The notes beneath the pieces were generated by a model, which was given only the letters and a program-made list of their open reading frames with translations, did not search any database and was not told the origin of the DNA. A DNA stretch of 64,000 bases from Microbacterium sp. Marseille-Q6648 (GTDB lineage: Bacteria; Actinomycetota; Actinomycetes; Actinomycetales; Microbacteriaceae): positions 62,001-126,000 of the forward strand of contig NZ_CALPBZ010000001.1 of assembly GCF_943181415.1 (NCBI RefSeq), written 5' to 3'. Shown one piece after another: positions 9,717 to 18,659 of the stretch. Both the position numbers and the translations under genes were made by a program. Every line of letters begins with the position of its first letter. Within the stretch, counting starts at the first letter, position 1.

Positions 9717-9892
9717 TAGCGTGGAGCCATCGTCGCCCGGTCGTCCCCACGGACGGTCCCCGAACCCTCGGGACCGGGCAGGAGCGACAGCCGAGCCCGG
9801 CACCCGCCCGCGATGACACCGCCCTTCCGGCTCGGCCGGGGCGGATCGTCCGCGGCCGCCCGGCCCCCTCGCCCGCTACCGAAGAGCTCGCC
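9717..9892 (+). promoter_or_regulatory. metF-metE promoter and long structured leader
   Basis: The 307 bases between the S9 peptidase and metF hold no gene. A -10 box TAGCGT lies at 9717-9722, implying a leader of about 165 bases. It is strongly structured: CGTCC/GGACG (9742-9755) competes at its edge with a 7-bp hairpin CGGTCCC/GGGACCG (9754-9776), and GCCGAGCC (9790-9797) pairs with GGCTCGGC (9829-9836). I could not match it to SAM-I, SAM-IV, SAH or cobalamin riboswitch consensus by eye. Post-transcriptional control of methionine synthesis is inferred from leader length and structure. Confidence 0.5.
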
Positions 9893-10852
9893 ATGTCGAT
9901 CGACCTCACCGCGCCGCCGGTCCCGTTCTCGTTCGAGGTGTACCCGCCTCGCACCGACGCCGCCACCCGCACCCTGCACGAGACGATCGCGCATCTGGCA
10001 GCGGCGGGACCGCGCTTCATCTCGGTCACGTACGGCGCCGGCGGCTCGACCGCGGAGCGATCCCTCGACCTCCTCCGGCACATCCTGCGCAACACCGACA
10101 TCGAGCCCCTCGCCCACCTGACGTGCGTGGGCAGCACCTACGACGACGCCACGGCGCTCATCCGCGAGTTCCTGGATGCGGGAATCACCAGCTTCCTCGC
10201 GCTGCGGGGCGACCCGCCCGCGGGGATGGCCGAAGGGGACGCGTTCCTCGGCGACCTGGAATCCGCTGCCCAGCTCGTCCAGCTCATCGACCGTGTGCAG
10301 GCGGCCCGGGCTCCGTACACCGAGGCGCCGATCCCGGGAGTCCCGGGAGCCGCGCGGGTCGCGCGGGGGGCGAAGGTCGACATCGCCGTCGCGGCCTTCC
10401 CGACCGGACACCCGCGCTCGCGGCATCCGAACGAGCACATCGATGCGCTGCTGGCCAAACAGGCCGCCGGCGCCACCCTCGCCATCACTCAGCTGTTCCT
10501 CCACGCCGACGACTACCTCGCCTTCGTGCAGCGCTCGCGCCAGGCGGGGGTGACGATCCCGATCCTGCCGGGCATCATGCCCATCACCTCGCCGCAGCGG
10601 CTGCGGCGCGTGCTCGAGCTGACCGGCGAGGCGCTGCCCGGCGAGCTCGCCGTGGCGCTCGAGGTGGAGCCCCGCGCCGACGCCCAGCGCGAGATCGGCC
10701 TCGCCCACGCGGCGGGCCTGGCCCGCGAGGTGCTGGAAGGCGGCGCGCCCGGCATCCACCTGTACGCCTTCAACACCCACGACACGGTCCTCGCGGTGCT
10801 CCGCGAGGTCGGCATCCTCGACCACCACCTCAGCCAGGAGAACGCACGATGA
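9893..10852 (+). CDS. metF: Methylenetetrahydrofolate reductase
   Basis: Flavoprotein that reduces 5,10-methylene-THF to 5-methyl-THF, the methyl donor for MetE. The 319-residue product has the TIM-barrel start FSFEVYPPRTDAA, FISVTYGAGGS, the folate-site segment LALRGDPPAG, and QLFLHADDY with PGIMPI. The ATG at 9893 is chosen because it opens the conserved domain; the frame is open upstream through the leader but that part is not protein-like. Ribosome binding is weak (GAAGAG). The stop overlaps the metE start (ATGA), so the two steps are coupled. Confidence 0.95.
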   Translation: MSIDLTAPPVPFSFEVYPPRTDAATRTLHETIAHLAAAGPRFISVTYGAGGSTAERSLDLLRHILRNTDIEPLAHLTCVGSTYDDATALIREFLDAGITSFLALRGDPPAGMAEGDAFLGDLESAAQLVQLIDRVQAARAPYTEAPIPGVPGAARVARGAKVDIAVAAFPTGHPRSRHPNEHIDALLAKQAAGATLAITQLFLHADDYLAFVQRSRQAGVTIPILPGIMPITSPQRLRRVLELTGEALPGELAVALEVEPRADAQREIGLAHAAGLAREVLEGGAPGIHLYAFNTHDTVLAVLREVGILDHHLSQENAR

Positions 10853-13185
10853 CCGCACCCACGCCCGCCTTCGCCTCCGGCACGATCCTCGGCTACCCCC
10901 GCATCGGGCGCCGCCGCGAGCTCAAGCGCGCCGTCGAGGCGCACTGGGCCGGAGCCCTCGACGAGGCGGCGCTGGAGCGGACCGCCGCGCAGCTGCGCCG
11001 CGCCACGCGGGACCGACTCGCCACGCGCGGACTCGGGCGCGGCGACTCGTCGATCCCCGAGGCCTTCTCGTACTACGACCAGGTGCTCGACGCCGCCCTC
11101 ACGGTCGGCGCGCTTCCCGAGCGCTTCGCCCACCTGCGCGAGCCGGACGGGGCCATCGGACTGCGCGCACTGTTCGCGGCGGCCCGCGGCGAGGGCGCCC
11201 ACGCACCGCTCGAGATGACCAAGTGGTTCGACACCAACTACCACTACCTCGTGCCCGAGATCGGCCCCGAGACCACATTCTCGCTCGCGAGCGACCGGTT
11301 CGCACGTCAGGTCGCCGAGGCCGTGGCCGACGGCGTGACGGTGCGTCCCGTGGTCGTCGGCCCGGTCACGCTCCTGGCGCTGGCGAAGGCGACGGATGCC
11401 GCACCCGACGGCTTCGACCCCCTGTCGCGACTGGACGACGTCGTCGCGGTATACGCCCGTCTGCTCTCGTCGCTGCGCGCGGCCGGCGCCGAGTGGGTGC
11501 AGCTCGACGAACCGGCGCTCGTCAGCGAAAGCCTCCCGGCCGCCCCCGCCGCCCTGGCGGATGCGGCCGAGCGGGCCTACGCGACGCTGACGGCGGGTGA
11601 GGACCGTCCTGCCATCCTCGTGGCCGCCGGATACGGTCCGCTCTCGGCCGCGGCCTGGGAGACGCTGTCGCGCTCGGACGTCGAGGGCATCGCGATCGAC
11701 CTGCACCGCGGCGGAACCCCCGACGCTCACGCCGGCCTGGCCGACAAGGTGCTCGTCGCCGGTGTCGTCGACGGCCGCAACGTGTGGCGCGGCGACCTGC
11801 GCGGCGCATGGGAGCGGCTGGACGCCGCACGCGCACTCGGTGCCGCCCATGTGGCAGCCGGCACGTCGACCTCGCTCCAGCACGTTCCCCACGACGTCGA
11901 CGACGAGCCCGACCTCGATCCGCGCCTGCGCAGCTGGCTCGCGTTCGCCGACCAGAAGGTCGATCAGGTGGTCACGCTCGCCCGCGGTCTGCGCAGCGGC
12001 GCCGCCGCGATCGCGGCGGCGCTCGACGCGGCATCCGAGGCGCTCGACGACCGTCGCCGCGCGCCCGGCGTGGCCGACCCGGCCGTGCGCGCGCGGACGG
12101 CGGCGCTCTCGACGGCGGACGCCGTCCGCGGCGACGACGCCGAGCGCGCCGCCGCCCAGGACGCAGCGCTGGAGCTGCCCGCGCTTCCGACGACGACGAT
12201 CGGCTCGTTCCCGCAGACCGGCGAGATCCGTCGCGCCCGGGCTGCGCACGTCCGCGGCGAGATCGACACGGCCGCGTATGAGGGCTTCCTCCGTGACGAG
12301 ATCCGCCGGGTGATCGCGCTGCAGGAAGAGCTCGGGCTCGACGTCCTCGTCCACGGGGAGCCCGAGCGCAACGACATGGTGCAGTACTTCGCCGAGCACC
12401 TCGACGGCTTCGCGGTCACCCGCAACGGGTGGGTGCAGTCGTACGGGTCGCGCGCCACCCGGCCGTCCATCCTGTGGGGCGACGTCTCGCGCCCCGCGCC
12501 CATCACCGTCGAGTGGGCGACGTTCGCCCAGTCGCTCACCCCGCGCCCGGTCAAGGGGATGCTGACGGGGCCGGTGACGATCCTGGCGTGGTCGTTCGTG
12601 CGCGACGATCAGCCGCTGAGCGCGACCGCCGATCAGGTGGCGCTCGCCCTGCGCGATGAGATCGCCGATCTCGAGGCTGCCGGCATCGGGATCATCCAGG
12701 TGGACGAGCCGGCGCTGCGGGAGCTGCTGCCGCTCGCGGTGGCAGACCAGGCGGCGTATCTCGAGTGGTCGGTGACCTCGTTCCGTCTGGCGACGGCGGG
12801 TGCCGCGCCGCGCACCCAGATCCACACGCACCTGTGCTACTCGGAGTTCGACGTCGTCATCGACGCCATCGCGGGACTCGACGCCGATGTGACGTCGATC
12901 GAGGCGGCCCGCAGCCGCGGCTCGGTGATCACCGACATCGCCGAGTCGGGCTTCGCCCACGGCGTCGGTCCCGGGGTCTACGACATCCACTCCCCGCGTG
13001 TGCCGTCCGTCGGCGAGATCACCGCGCTGCTGGAGCGTGCGGCGCGAGAGCTTCCGCTGCGGCAGATCTGGGTGAATCCGGACTGCGGGCTGAAGACACG
13101 CGGCTACGACGAGACGGTCGCGTCGCTTCGCAACATGGTCGACGCGGCCGGCTCGGTGCGCGCGTCGGTGTCGGTTCCGGCGTAG
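10849..13185 (+). CDS. metE: Cobalamin-independent methionine synthase
   Basis: Transfers methyl from 5-methyl-THF-polyglutamate to homocysteine. The product is 778 residues, a full-length two-barrel MetE. The N-terminal half begins GTILGYPRIGRRRELKRAVE; the catalytic half begins TTTIGSFPQTGEIR and carries the zinc ligands in THLCYSEF (His and Cys) and WVNPDCGLKTR (Cys). A ribosome-binding site AGGAG lies at 10837-10841, within metF. Its 3' end overlaps the convergent membrane-protein gene by 82 bases. Presence of MetE means methionine can be made without B12. Confidence 0.97.
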   Translation: MTAPTPAFASGTILGYPRIGRRRELKRAVEAHWAGALDEAALERTAAQLRRATRDRLATRGLGRGDSSIPEAFSYYDQVLDAALTVGALPERFAHLREPDGAIGLRALFAAARGEGAHAPLEMTKWFDTNYHYLVPEIGPETTFSLASDRFARQVAEAVADGVTVRPVVVGPVTLLALAKATDAAPDGFDPLSRLDDVVAVYARLLSSLRAAGAEWVQLDEPALVSESLPAAPAALADAAERAYATLTAGEDRPAILVAAGYGPLSAAAWETLSRSDVEGIAIDLHRGGTPDAHAGLADKVLVAGVVDGRNVWRGDLRGAWERLDAARALGAAHVAAGTSTSLQHVPHDVDDEPDLDPRLRSWLAFADQKVDQVVTLARGLRSGAAAIAAALDAASEALDDRRRAPGVADPAVRARTAALSTADAVRGDDAERAAAQDAALELPALPTTTIGSFPQTGEIRRARAAHVRGEIDTAAYEGFLRDEIRRVIALQEELGLDVLVHGEPERNDMVQYFAEHLDGFAVTRNGWVQSYGSRATRPSILWGDVSRPAPITVEWATFAQSLTPRPVKGMLTGPVTILAWSFVRDDQPLSATADQVALALRDEIADLEAAGIGIIQVDEPALRELLPLAVADQAAYLEWSVTSFRLATAGAAPRTQIHTHLCYSEFDVVIDAIAGLDADVTSIEAARSRGSVITDIAESGFAHGVGPGVYDIHSPRVPSVGEITALLERAARELPLRQIWVNPDCGLKTRGYDETVASLRNMVDAAGSVRASVSVPA

Positions 13186-14126
13186 CGCTTCGTCCTGGCC
13201 GCCACGAGCCCGCCCGCGGCGGCCAGGACGACCCCGATGACCGCGACCGACAGGGCTGAGGCGCGCATCGCCGCGACGACCGTGTCGTAGAGGGCGTCGG
13301 TGGCGGCGGGCGGGAGGGCGGCGGCTTCGCTCCGACCCGCCAGTACCGCGTCGCCGACCGACAGCAGCGCCAGGAGGACGAGGGCGCCGAGCGTGGCGGC
13401 GATGCCGACGTCGCGCAGGGCGCGGCCGCGCCTGGGGGCGATCGCCACCGCCGCCGCGCCGACAGCCAGCGTGAGGACGGGGAGCCAGAGCCCGGCGGCC
13501 ACGGCGACGGTGTAGCCGGCGCGGATGGCGGGCAGCGCGTCGGACTGCAGCACGACGATGGATCGATCGGTCGCGGGTATCACGCGGGCGAGGGCGACGC
13601 CCTCGCGGACGAGGCGCTCGGTGACCGCCTCGACCACCGGTCCGAGCCGGATGCTGACCGTCCCCTCCTCGTCGATCGCGAGCGCCCCGTCGCCCTCGGC
13701 TGTCGCCGTGAGGACGAGGGCCCGGTGACTGGCGACCAGTGCCGCGTTCCACACCCGAGGGAAGGCATCCGACTCGATGCTTCGCGCGACGGCATCCTCG
13801 ACCATCCGCGTGGCCCCCACCGCGGCGGGCTCGCGGAGCAGGTCCAGCGCCCGGAGAGCCGGCCGGGGAAGGTCCAGCGTCTGCAGCCCGTCGAAGAGGT
13901 CGTCGGTCAGGCCCGGGACGTCGGCGGTCTCGAGGATCACCTCCGACGTGCGATCGGCGACGAGTCCGCGCACGTCGGGGTCGTCCGCCAGCGGTGCGAG
14001 AGTGGCGACGAACGCGTCTTCGTCCACCAGCTGCACCCGTACCCAGCTCACGGCGATCGACACGGGGACGAGGAGTGCGATCAGGATGACGCAGACCAGG
14101 GACGCCACGCGCCGGAACCGGGTCAT
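13104..14126 (-). CDS. Membrane protein of unknown function, three to four membrane segments
   Basis: A 340-residue protein I do not recognise. An N-terminal membrane segment (LVCVILIALLVPVSIAVSW, residues 9-27) is followed by about 170 residues predicted outside the membrane, then three hydrophobic segments near residues 205-325 (VAVAAGLWLPVLTLAVGAAAV, IAATLGALVLLALLSVG, ALSVAVIGVVLAAAGGLV) and a short cytoplasmic tail. The layout resembles actinobacterial integral membrane proteins with a large extracytoplasmic loop. SD GAGAGGAG and a TAGGGT -10 box (plus-strand 14154-14159) precede it. The last 27 codons lie over the 3' end of metE on the other strand. Confidence 0.75.
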   Translation of the reverse strand: MTRFRRVASLVCVILIALLVPVSIAVSWVRVQLVDEDAFVATLAPLADDPDVRGLVADRTSEVILETADVPGLTDDLFDGLQTLDLPRPALRALDLLREPAAVGATRMVEDAVARSIESDAFPRVWNAALVASHRALVLTATAEGDGALAIDEEGTVSIRLGPVVEAVTERLVREGVALARVIPATDRSIVVLQSDALPAIRAGYTVAVAAGLWLPVLTLAVGAAAVAIAPRRGRALRDVGIAATLGALVLLALLSVGDAVLAGRSEAAALPPAATDALYDTVVAAMRASALSVAVIGVVLAAAGGLVAARTKRYAGTDTDARTEPAASTMLRSDATVSS

Positions 14127-14179
14127 GCGGGGCTCCTCTCGGCTGCTGGGCCCACCCTAGCCGCACGCGGCGGCGGGCG

Positions 14180-14854
14180 TCAGACGGCGCGGAGCACGGC
14201 GACGACCTTGCCCAGCACGACCGCCTCATCGCCGAGGATCGGCTCGAACGCGGAGTTGCGGGGCAGCAGCCACGTGTGCCCGTCGCGCTGACGGAACGTC
14301 TTGACCGTCGCCTCTCCGTCGAGCATCGCGGCGACCACGTCGCCGTTGTCGGCGGTGGCCTGGGAACGCACCACCACCCAGTCGCCGTCGCAGATCGCGG
14401 CGTCGATCATCGACTCGCCCGACACCTTCAGCATGAACAGGTCGCCCTTGCCGACGAGCTGGCGGGGGAGGGGGAAGATCTCCTCGACCTGCTGGTCGGC
14501 GGTGATGGGAACGCCGGCGGCGATGCGCCCGACGAGGGGCACCAGTGCCGCGTCGCCGACCGACGGAGCGGAGTCGGCCGGGTTCTCGGCGGCCGAACCG
14601 GGCAGGTCGATCAGCACTTCCATTGCGCGCGTCTTTCCGGGGTCGCGCCGCAGATAGCCGCTGAGCTCGAGCTGGTTCAGCTGGTGAGTCACGCTCGACA
14701 GCGACTTCAAGCCCACGGCGTCCCCGATCTCGCGCATGCTCGGCGGGTAGCCGTGCTTGCCGATGGAGCGCTGGATGACCTCCAGGATCGCCATCTGCTT
14801 GTCGCTCAGGCTCTTGCGCCGACGGGTCCGCCCTGTCCCGGTCGCCTCGCTCAT
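14180..14854 (-). CDS. lexA: LexA, SOS repressor
   Basis: Represses SOS genes until RecA-ssDNA filaments stimulate its self-cleavage. The 224-residue protein has an N-terminal winged helix ([36 protein letters not shown], residues 15-65), the Ala113-Gly114 cleavage site in RIAAGVP, and the catalytic Ser148 (SGESMI) and Lys185 (ATVKTF). SD GAGAGGAG precedes the ATG. Its predicted promoter is a perfect TATAAT on the minus strand (15022-15017), next to the shared SOS-type palindrome, giving a leader of about 155 bases. Autoregulation is therefore expected. Confidence 0.97.
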   Translation of the reverse strand: MSEATGTGRTRRRKSLSDKQMAILEVIQRSIGKHGYPPSMREIGDAVGLKSLSSVTHQLNQLELSGYLRRDPGKTRAMEVLIDLPGSAAENPADSAPSVGDAALVPLVGRIAAGVPITADQQVEEIFPLPRQLVGKGDLFMLKVSGESMIDAAICDGDWVVVRSQATADNGDVVAAMLDGEATVKTFRQRDGHTWLLPRNSAFEPILGDEAVVLGKVVAVLRAV

Positions 14855-15006
14855 GTCGGCTCCTCTCGCCCTGATTCCGTTGCGTCTCTTCGAATGTCGG
14901 AGGCCCGTGGTGGGCTGTCGCTATCGAAACGGTATCCGGTTCGCCGGGCGGCACAGGGCAGGACGCTCCGCGTGTCGCTTCGACGGAAGGATCGCCGATT
15001 CGTCGC

Positions 15007-15050
15007 TTGACACCCGATTATATCGAAGATAGCTTCGGAAGAGAGGTTCG
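15007..15050 (+). promoter_or_regulatory. SOS-type operator shared by lexA and the LysM gene
   Basis: For the LysM gene, TTGACA (15007-15012), 17 bases, TAGCTT (15030-15035). Overlapping that -10 is the palindrome TCGAAG-ATAG-CTTCGG (15023-15038), close to the actinobacterial LexA box TCGAAC-N4-GTTCGA. A weaker second site GAAG-AGAG-GTTC follows at 15039-15050. On the minus strand, TATAAT (15022-15017) of lexA abuts the same palindrome, so one operator could silence both promoters. Sequence features are seen directly; LexA binding is inferred. Confidence 0.7.
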
Positions 15051-15105
15051 CATCCGCCGGTCCCGGCCGATCGACGGATGCGAACTCTTCCCCGTTGGAG
15101 GAGAA

Positions 15106-15474
15106 ATGACCGCACTGAGCTTCGACATCCCCCTGACCGACCGCGTGCCCGCGACCCGGCTGCGCCTGACGACGCGCGGACGCCGTGTCCTGGCCGTCCT
15201 CGCGGCCGTTCCTGCGGCGACGGTGCTGGCGGGCGCGATCATCGGGGGCGGGTCCGCGTTGGCGGGTCGCGAAGAGGGCGCTCCTGCAGGAACGTTCGCA
15301 ACGGTGACCGTGGACCCGGGTGATTCGCTGTGGTCGATCGCAGAAGAGGTCGCGCCGGCGGCTGACCCGCGCGACGTCGTGGCCGCGATCTCCAGCCTGA
15401 ACGCCCTGAACGGCGTCGGGCTGCAGGCGGGGCAGCGGCTCGCGATCCCGGCCGAGTACGCTCCCGCCGGCTGA
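15106..15474 (+). CDS. LysM-domain membrane protein, YneA/DivS-like SOS cell-division inhibitor candidate
   Basis: A 122-residue protein with one membrane segment (VLAVLAAVPAATVLAGAIIGG, about residues 27-47) and a C-terminal LysM domain (VDPGDSLWSIAEEVAP to LQAGQRLAIP). LysM binds peptidoglycan, so the domain should face the cell wall. Proteins of this layout next to lexA (B. subtilis YneA, C. glutamicum DivS, M. tuberculosis Rv2719c) are SOS-induced and delay division. The divergent position, the SOS-type palindrome over its -10 box and a strong SD (GGAGGAG) all support this role; no activity is shown by sequence alone. Confidence 0.85.
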   Translation: MTALSFDIPLTDRVPATRLRLTTRGRRVLAVLAAVPAATVLAGAIIGGGSALAGREEGAPAGTFATVTVDPGDSLWSIAEEVAPAADPRDVVAAISSLNALNGVGLQAGQRLAIPAEYAPAG

Positions 15475-15519
15475 GCCGCGTCGCGGACGGAAGGCCGGGG
15501 CGGCCCTACCATGGTGGGG

Positions 15520-16605
15520 ATGAGCGCTCGACTCGATGACCTCCCTCTTCGCGACGATCTTCGCGGCCGGACCCCGTACGGTGCGCCTCAGGCGTCCCTG
15601 CCGGTGGCTCTGAACGTGAACGAGAACACCCACCCCGTTCCGCAGGAGGTCGCCGACGACATCCTCGACGGCATCGCGCGGGCGCTTCGGGACGTGAACC
15701 GCTACCCCGATCGCGAGTTCACACCGCTTCGCGAGGCTTTCGCCGAGTACCTCGGCCACGGGCTCTCCCGCGAGCAGATCTGGGCGGCCAACGGCTCGAA
15801 CGAAGTCCTGCAGCATGTGCTCCAGGCGTTCGCCGGCCCGGGCCGGACGGCGTTCGGCTTCTCTCCGACCTATTCCATGTACCCGCTGCTCACGCGGGGC
15901 ACTGGCGCAGCGTGGGTCGAGGGGGTGCGCGGGGCCTCCTTCACGCTCGACGCCGACAGCGCCGCCGCGCAGGTGGCGGACGCGCAGCCGGACGTGGTGT
16001 TCCTGTGCTCGCCGAACAACCCGACGGGCACCCCCATGCCGCTCGACGTCATCGAGGCGGTGTACGACGCGACGCCCGGCGTCGTGATCGTCGACGAGGC
16101 CTACCACGAGTTCGCGCCGCACGAGCAGCAGTCCGCCCTGACTCTCCTGCCCGGCCGTGAGCGACTGGTGGTGTCGCGGACGATGAGCAAGGCGTTCGCG
16201 TTCGCCGGGGCTCGGGTCGGGTATCTCGCGGCCGACCCCGCGCTCATCGACGCGCTGCGTCTGGTGCGGCTGCCGTACCACCTCAGCGCGCTCACGCAGG
16301 CCGCGGCCGTCGCCGCTCTGGCGCACGCTCCGACGATGCTCGGGATGGTGGATGAGATCGTCGAACAGCGCGACCGGATCTCGGCGACACTCGAAGCGCT
16401 GGGGTACGCGCCGTACGAGTCGTGGGCGAACTTCGTCCTGTTCGGCGACGTCGACGACCCGGCCGACACGTGGCGACGACTCTACGACCGGGGTGTGCTC
16501 ATCCGGGACGTCGGCATCCCTCACCACCTGCGGGTCTCCGCGGGCACCGAGAGCGAGACGACGGCATTCCTCGATGCGCTGGCGTCGATAGACTCGGGCT
16601 CATGA
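15520..16605 (+). CDS. hisC: Histidinol-phosphate aminotransferase
   Basis: PLP enzyme converting imidazole-acetol phosphate to histidinol phosphate. The product is 361 residues. It shows [11 protein letters not shown] (substrate loop), [18 protein letters not shown], the aspartate in [10 protein letters not shown] and the PLP lysine in [12 protein letters not shown]. The start at 15520 ([11 protein letters not shown]) is preferred to ATG 15511 because TACCAT at 15507-15512 looks like the -10 box, 7 bases before 15520. It heads the hisC-hisB-hisH-priA operon; stop and next start overlap (ATGA). Confidence 0.95.
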   Translation: MSARLDDLPLRDDLRGRTPYGAPQASLPVALNVNENTHPVPQEVADDILDGIARALRDVNRYPDREFTPLREAFAEYLGHGLSREQIWAANGSNEVLQHVLQAFAGPGRTAFGFSPTYSMYPLLTRGTGAAWVEGVRGASFTLDADSAAAQVADAQPDVVFLCSPNNPTGTPMPLDVIEAVYDATPGVVIVDEAYHEFAPHEQQSALTLLPGRERLVVSRTMSKAFAFAGARVGYLAADPALIDALRLVRLPYHLSALTQAAAVAALAHAPTMLGMVDEIVEQRDRISATLEALGYAPYESWANFVLFGDVDDPADTWRRLYDRGVLIRDVGIPHHLRVSAGTESETTAFLDALASIDSGS

Positions 16606-17210
16606 ACGCAGCGCACCGCACCGCGTCCGTCCGGCGCGCGACGAGCGAGTCGACGGTCGAGCTCGACCTCGATCTGGACGGCACCGGCCGCAGCCGCATC
16701 GACACCTCCGTCCCGTTCTTCGACCACCTGCTGACGGCGTTCGCGAAGCACTCGCTGACCGACCTCACGGTGCGGGCCTCGGGCGACACGCACATCGACG
16801 CGCACCACACCGTCGAGGACATCTCGATCGTGCTCGGGCAGGCGGTCCGCGAAGCGCTGGGCGACAAGGCGGGCATCTCCCGCTACGGCGACGCGCTGGT
16901 GCCCCTCGACGAGGCGCTCGCCCAGGCCGTGGTCGACATCAGCGGGAGGCCGTACCTCGTTCACACCGGCGAACCCGACGGCTTCGAGCACCACCTCATC
17001 GGCGGGCACTTCACCGGGAGCCTCGTCCGTCACACGTTCGAGGCGATCTCGTACCAGGCGGCGCTCACCGTCCATGTCCGCGTCCTCGGCGGCCGCGATC
17101 CTCACCACATCGCCGAAGCGGAGTACAAGGCGTTCGCCCGCGCGTTCCGTCAGGCGAAGGCCCTCGATCCGCAGGTCGAGGGCATCCCCAGCACGAAGGG
17201 CGCTCTGTGA
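16602..17210 (+). CDS. hisB: Imidazoleglycerol-phosphate dehydratase
   Basis: Mn-dependent dehydratase of histidine synthesis, single-function (202 residues, no HAD phosphatase part). The two metal-binding histidine motifs are present: DAHHTVED near residue 68 and [14 protein letters not shown] near residue 166, with FFDHLLTAF at the start of the fold. The ATG overlaps the hisC stop. Confidence 0.97.
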   Translation: MNAAHRTASVRRATSESTVELDLDLDGTGRSRIDTSVPFFDHLLTAFAKHSLTDLTVRASGDTHIDAHHTVEDISIVLGQAVREALGDKAGISRYGDALVPLDEALAQAVVDISGRPYLVHTGEPDGFEHHLIGGHFTGSLVRHTFEAISYQAALTVHVRVLGGRDPHHIAEAEYKAFARAFRQAKALDPQVEGIPSTKGAL

Positions 17211-17857
17211 CCTCGAAGCCGCTCGTGGCGGTCCTGGACTACGGTTCGGGCAACGTCCACTCCGCGGTGAAGGCCCTCGCCGCCGCGGGGGCCGACGCGC
17301 GGCTCACGGCCGATCGCGGGCTCATCATGGACGCGGACGGTCTCGTCGTCCCGGGCGTGGGTGCGTTCCAGGCGGTCATGGCGGCGCTGCGCGCGAGCCG
17401 AGGCGACGAGCTGATCGGTCGTCGGCTGGCCGGCGGGCGCCCCGTCCTCGGCATCTGCGTCGGCATGCAGGTGCTGTTCGAGCACGGCGTGGAACGCGGC
17501 GTCGACACCGAAGGCCTGGGGGAGTGGCCCGGGGCGGTGACGCAGCTCCAGGCGCCTGTCCTGCCCCATATGGGTTGGAACACCGTCGAGGCAGGCTCCG
17601 GTTCGCGACTGTTCGCGGGCCTCGAGGACGAGCGCTTCTACTTCGTCCACTCGTACGGGGCCAGGCAGTGGACCCTCGAGGTCCAGCCGCCTTTCCCCGA
17701 GCCGGTGCTGACGTGGTGTCGTTACGGAGAGCCATTCCTCGCCGCGGTCGAGAACGGACCGCTCGCGGCGACGCAGTTCCACCCCGAGAAGTCCGGCGAC
17801 GCCGGCATCCGACTTCTCTCCAATTGGATCGACGGGCTCAGCGGGGCTACCCTCTGA
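17207..17857 (+). CDS. hisH: Imidazole glycerol phosphate synthase, glutaminase subunit
   Basis: Supplies ammonia from glutamine to HisF. The 216-residue class I glutaminase starts [13 protein letters not shown], has the nucleophile Cys in [12 protein letters not shown] (about residue 84), and the catalytic His-Glu in [13 protein letters not shown] (about residue 194). GTG start overlaps the hisB stop. The partner hisF is not in this window; the gene after priA is an SseB-like gene instead. Confidence 0.96.
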   Translation: MTSKPLVAVLDYGSGNVHSAVKALAAAGADARLTADRGLIMDADGLVVPGVGAFQAVMAALRASRGDELIGRRLAGGRPVLGICVGMQVLFEHGVERGVDTEGLGEWPGAVTQLQAPVLPHMGWNTVEAGSGSRLFAGLEDERFYFVHSYGARQWTLEVQPPFPEPVLTWCRYGEPFLAAVENGPLAATQFHPEKSGDAGIRLLSNWIDGLSGATL

Positions 17858-17871
17858 GTTCGTGCCGTCCC

Positions 17872-17888
17872 GGGGAGCGTCCGCTCCC
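17872..17888 (+). other. Intercistronic hairpin between hisH and priA
   Basis: GGGAGCG (17873-17879) pairs with CGCTCCC (17882-17888). It lies in the only real gap (55 bases) of the his operon and has no T run, so it is more likely a processing or attenuation point than a full terminator. Confidence 0.5.
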
Positions 17889-17912
17889 GTGATCCCGCCC
17901 GCACGAGGAGCC

Positions 17913-18659
17913 ATGAACGATTTCGCGTCCACGCCCATGCTGACCCTGCTGCCCGCCGTCGACGTCGCGGGCGGCAAGGCGGTCCGCCTCACCCAGGGAG
18001 AGGCGGGGACCGAGACCAACTACGGCGACCCGGTCGACGCCGCTCTGGAATGGGCGCGGCAGGGCGCGGACTGGATCCACCTCGTGGACCTCGACGCAGC
18101 GTTCGGCCGCGGCAGCAACGCCGGCCTTCTGCGCAAGGTCATCAAGCAGGTCAAGGGCGTTCAGGTGGAGCTGTCCGGCGGCATCCGCGATGACCGTTCG
18201 CTCGAGGCGGCCCTGGAGTCGGGCGCCGCCCGCATCAACCTCGGCACCGCCGCGCTGGAGAACCCGGAGTGGGCGGCCGACGTCATCGGGCGGTACGGCG
18301 ACGTCATCGCCGTGGGGCTGGATGTTCGCGGCACGACCCTGGCCGCGCGGGGCTGGACGCAGGAGGGCGGCGACCTGTGGACCGTCCTGCAGCGGCTGGA
18401 GGCCGCCGGCTGCAGCCGCTACGTCGTCACCGACGTCACCAAGGACGGCACGCTGAAGGGCCCGAACCTCGATCTGCTCCGCGAGGTCACCTCTCGCACG
18501 CCCAAGCCCGTGGTCGCCTCGGGCGGCATCTCGAGCCTGGATGACATCGCCGCGCTGCGCGAGCTCGTGCCGTTGGGCGTCGAGGGCGCCATCATGGGCA
18601 AGGCCCTGTACGCGGGCGCGTTCACGCTCGCCGAGGCGCTGGATGTCGCCGGGTACTGA
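17913..18659 (+). CDS. priA: HisA-type isomerase, probably bifunctional PriA (HisA/TrpF)
   Basis: Isomerises ProFAR to PRFAR in histidine synthesis. In Actinobacteria the same enzyme often also performs the TrpF step of tryptophan synthesis. The 248-residue barrel has [15 protein letters not shown] at the N-terminus, the catalytic Asp in PAVD and in [25 protein letters not shown], and the PriA-type segment [20 protein letters not shown] sits 6 bases before ATG 17913; an upstream ATG at 17862 is in the hairpin region and is rejected. Dual function is inferred from that motif and lineage. Confidence 0.9.
   Translation: MNDFASTPMLTLLPAVDVAGGKAVRLTQGEAGTETNYGDPVDAALEWARQGADWIHLVDLDAAFGRGSNAGLLRKVIKQVKGVQVELSGGIRDDRSLEAALESGAARINLGTAALENPEWAADVIGRYGDVIAVGLDVRGTTLAARGWTQEGGDLWTVLQRLEAAGCSRYVVTDVTKDGTLKGPNLDLLREVTSRTPKPVVASGGISSLDDIAALRELVPLGVEGAIMGKALYAGAFTLAEALDVAGY

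Noticed and set aside
9723-9892. SAM-IV or SAH riboswitch before metF
   Set aside because: The conserved core sequences of these classes could not be aligned by eye, so only a structured leader is claimed.
10513-14229. A 1,238-codon open frame on the minus strand
   Set aside because: It runs antisense to metF, metE and in a shifted frame through the membrane-protein gene. Composition is Arg/Gly/Ala-rich without motifs; it is a GC-driven shadow.
14925-14943. CGAA-N11-TTCG as a second LexA box in the lexA leader
   Set aside because: Spacing between half-sites is 11 rather than 6, so it does not fit a LexA dimer.
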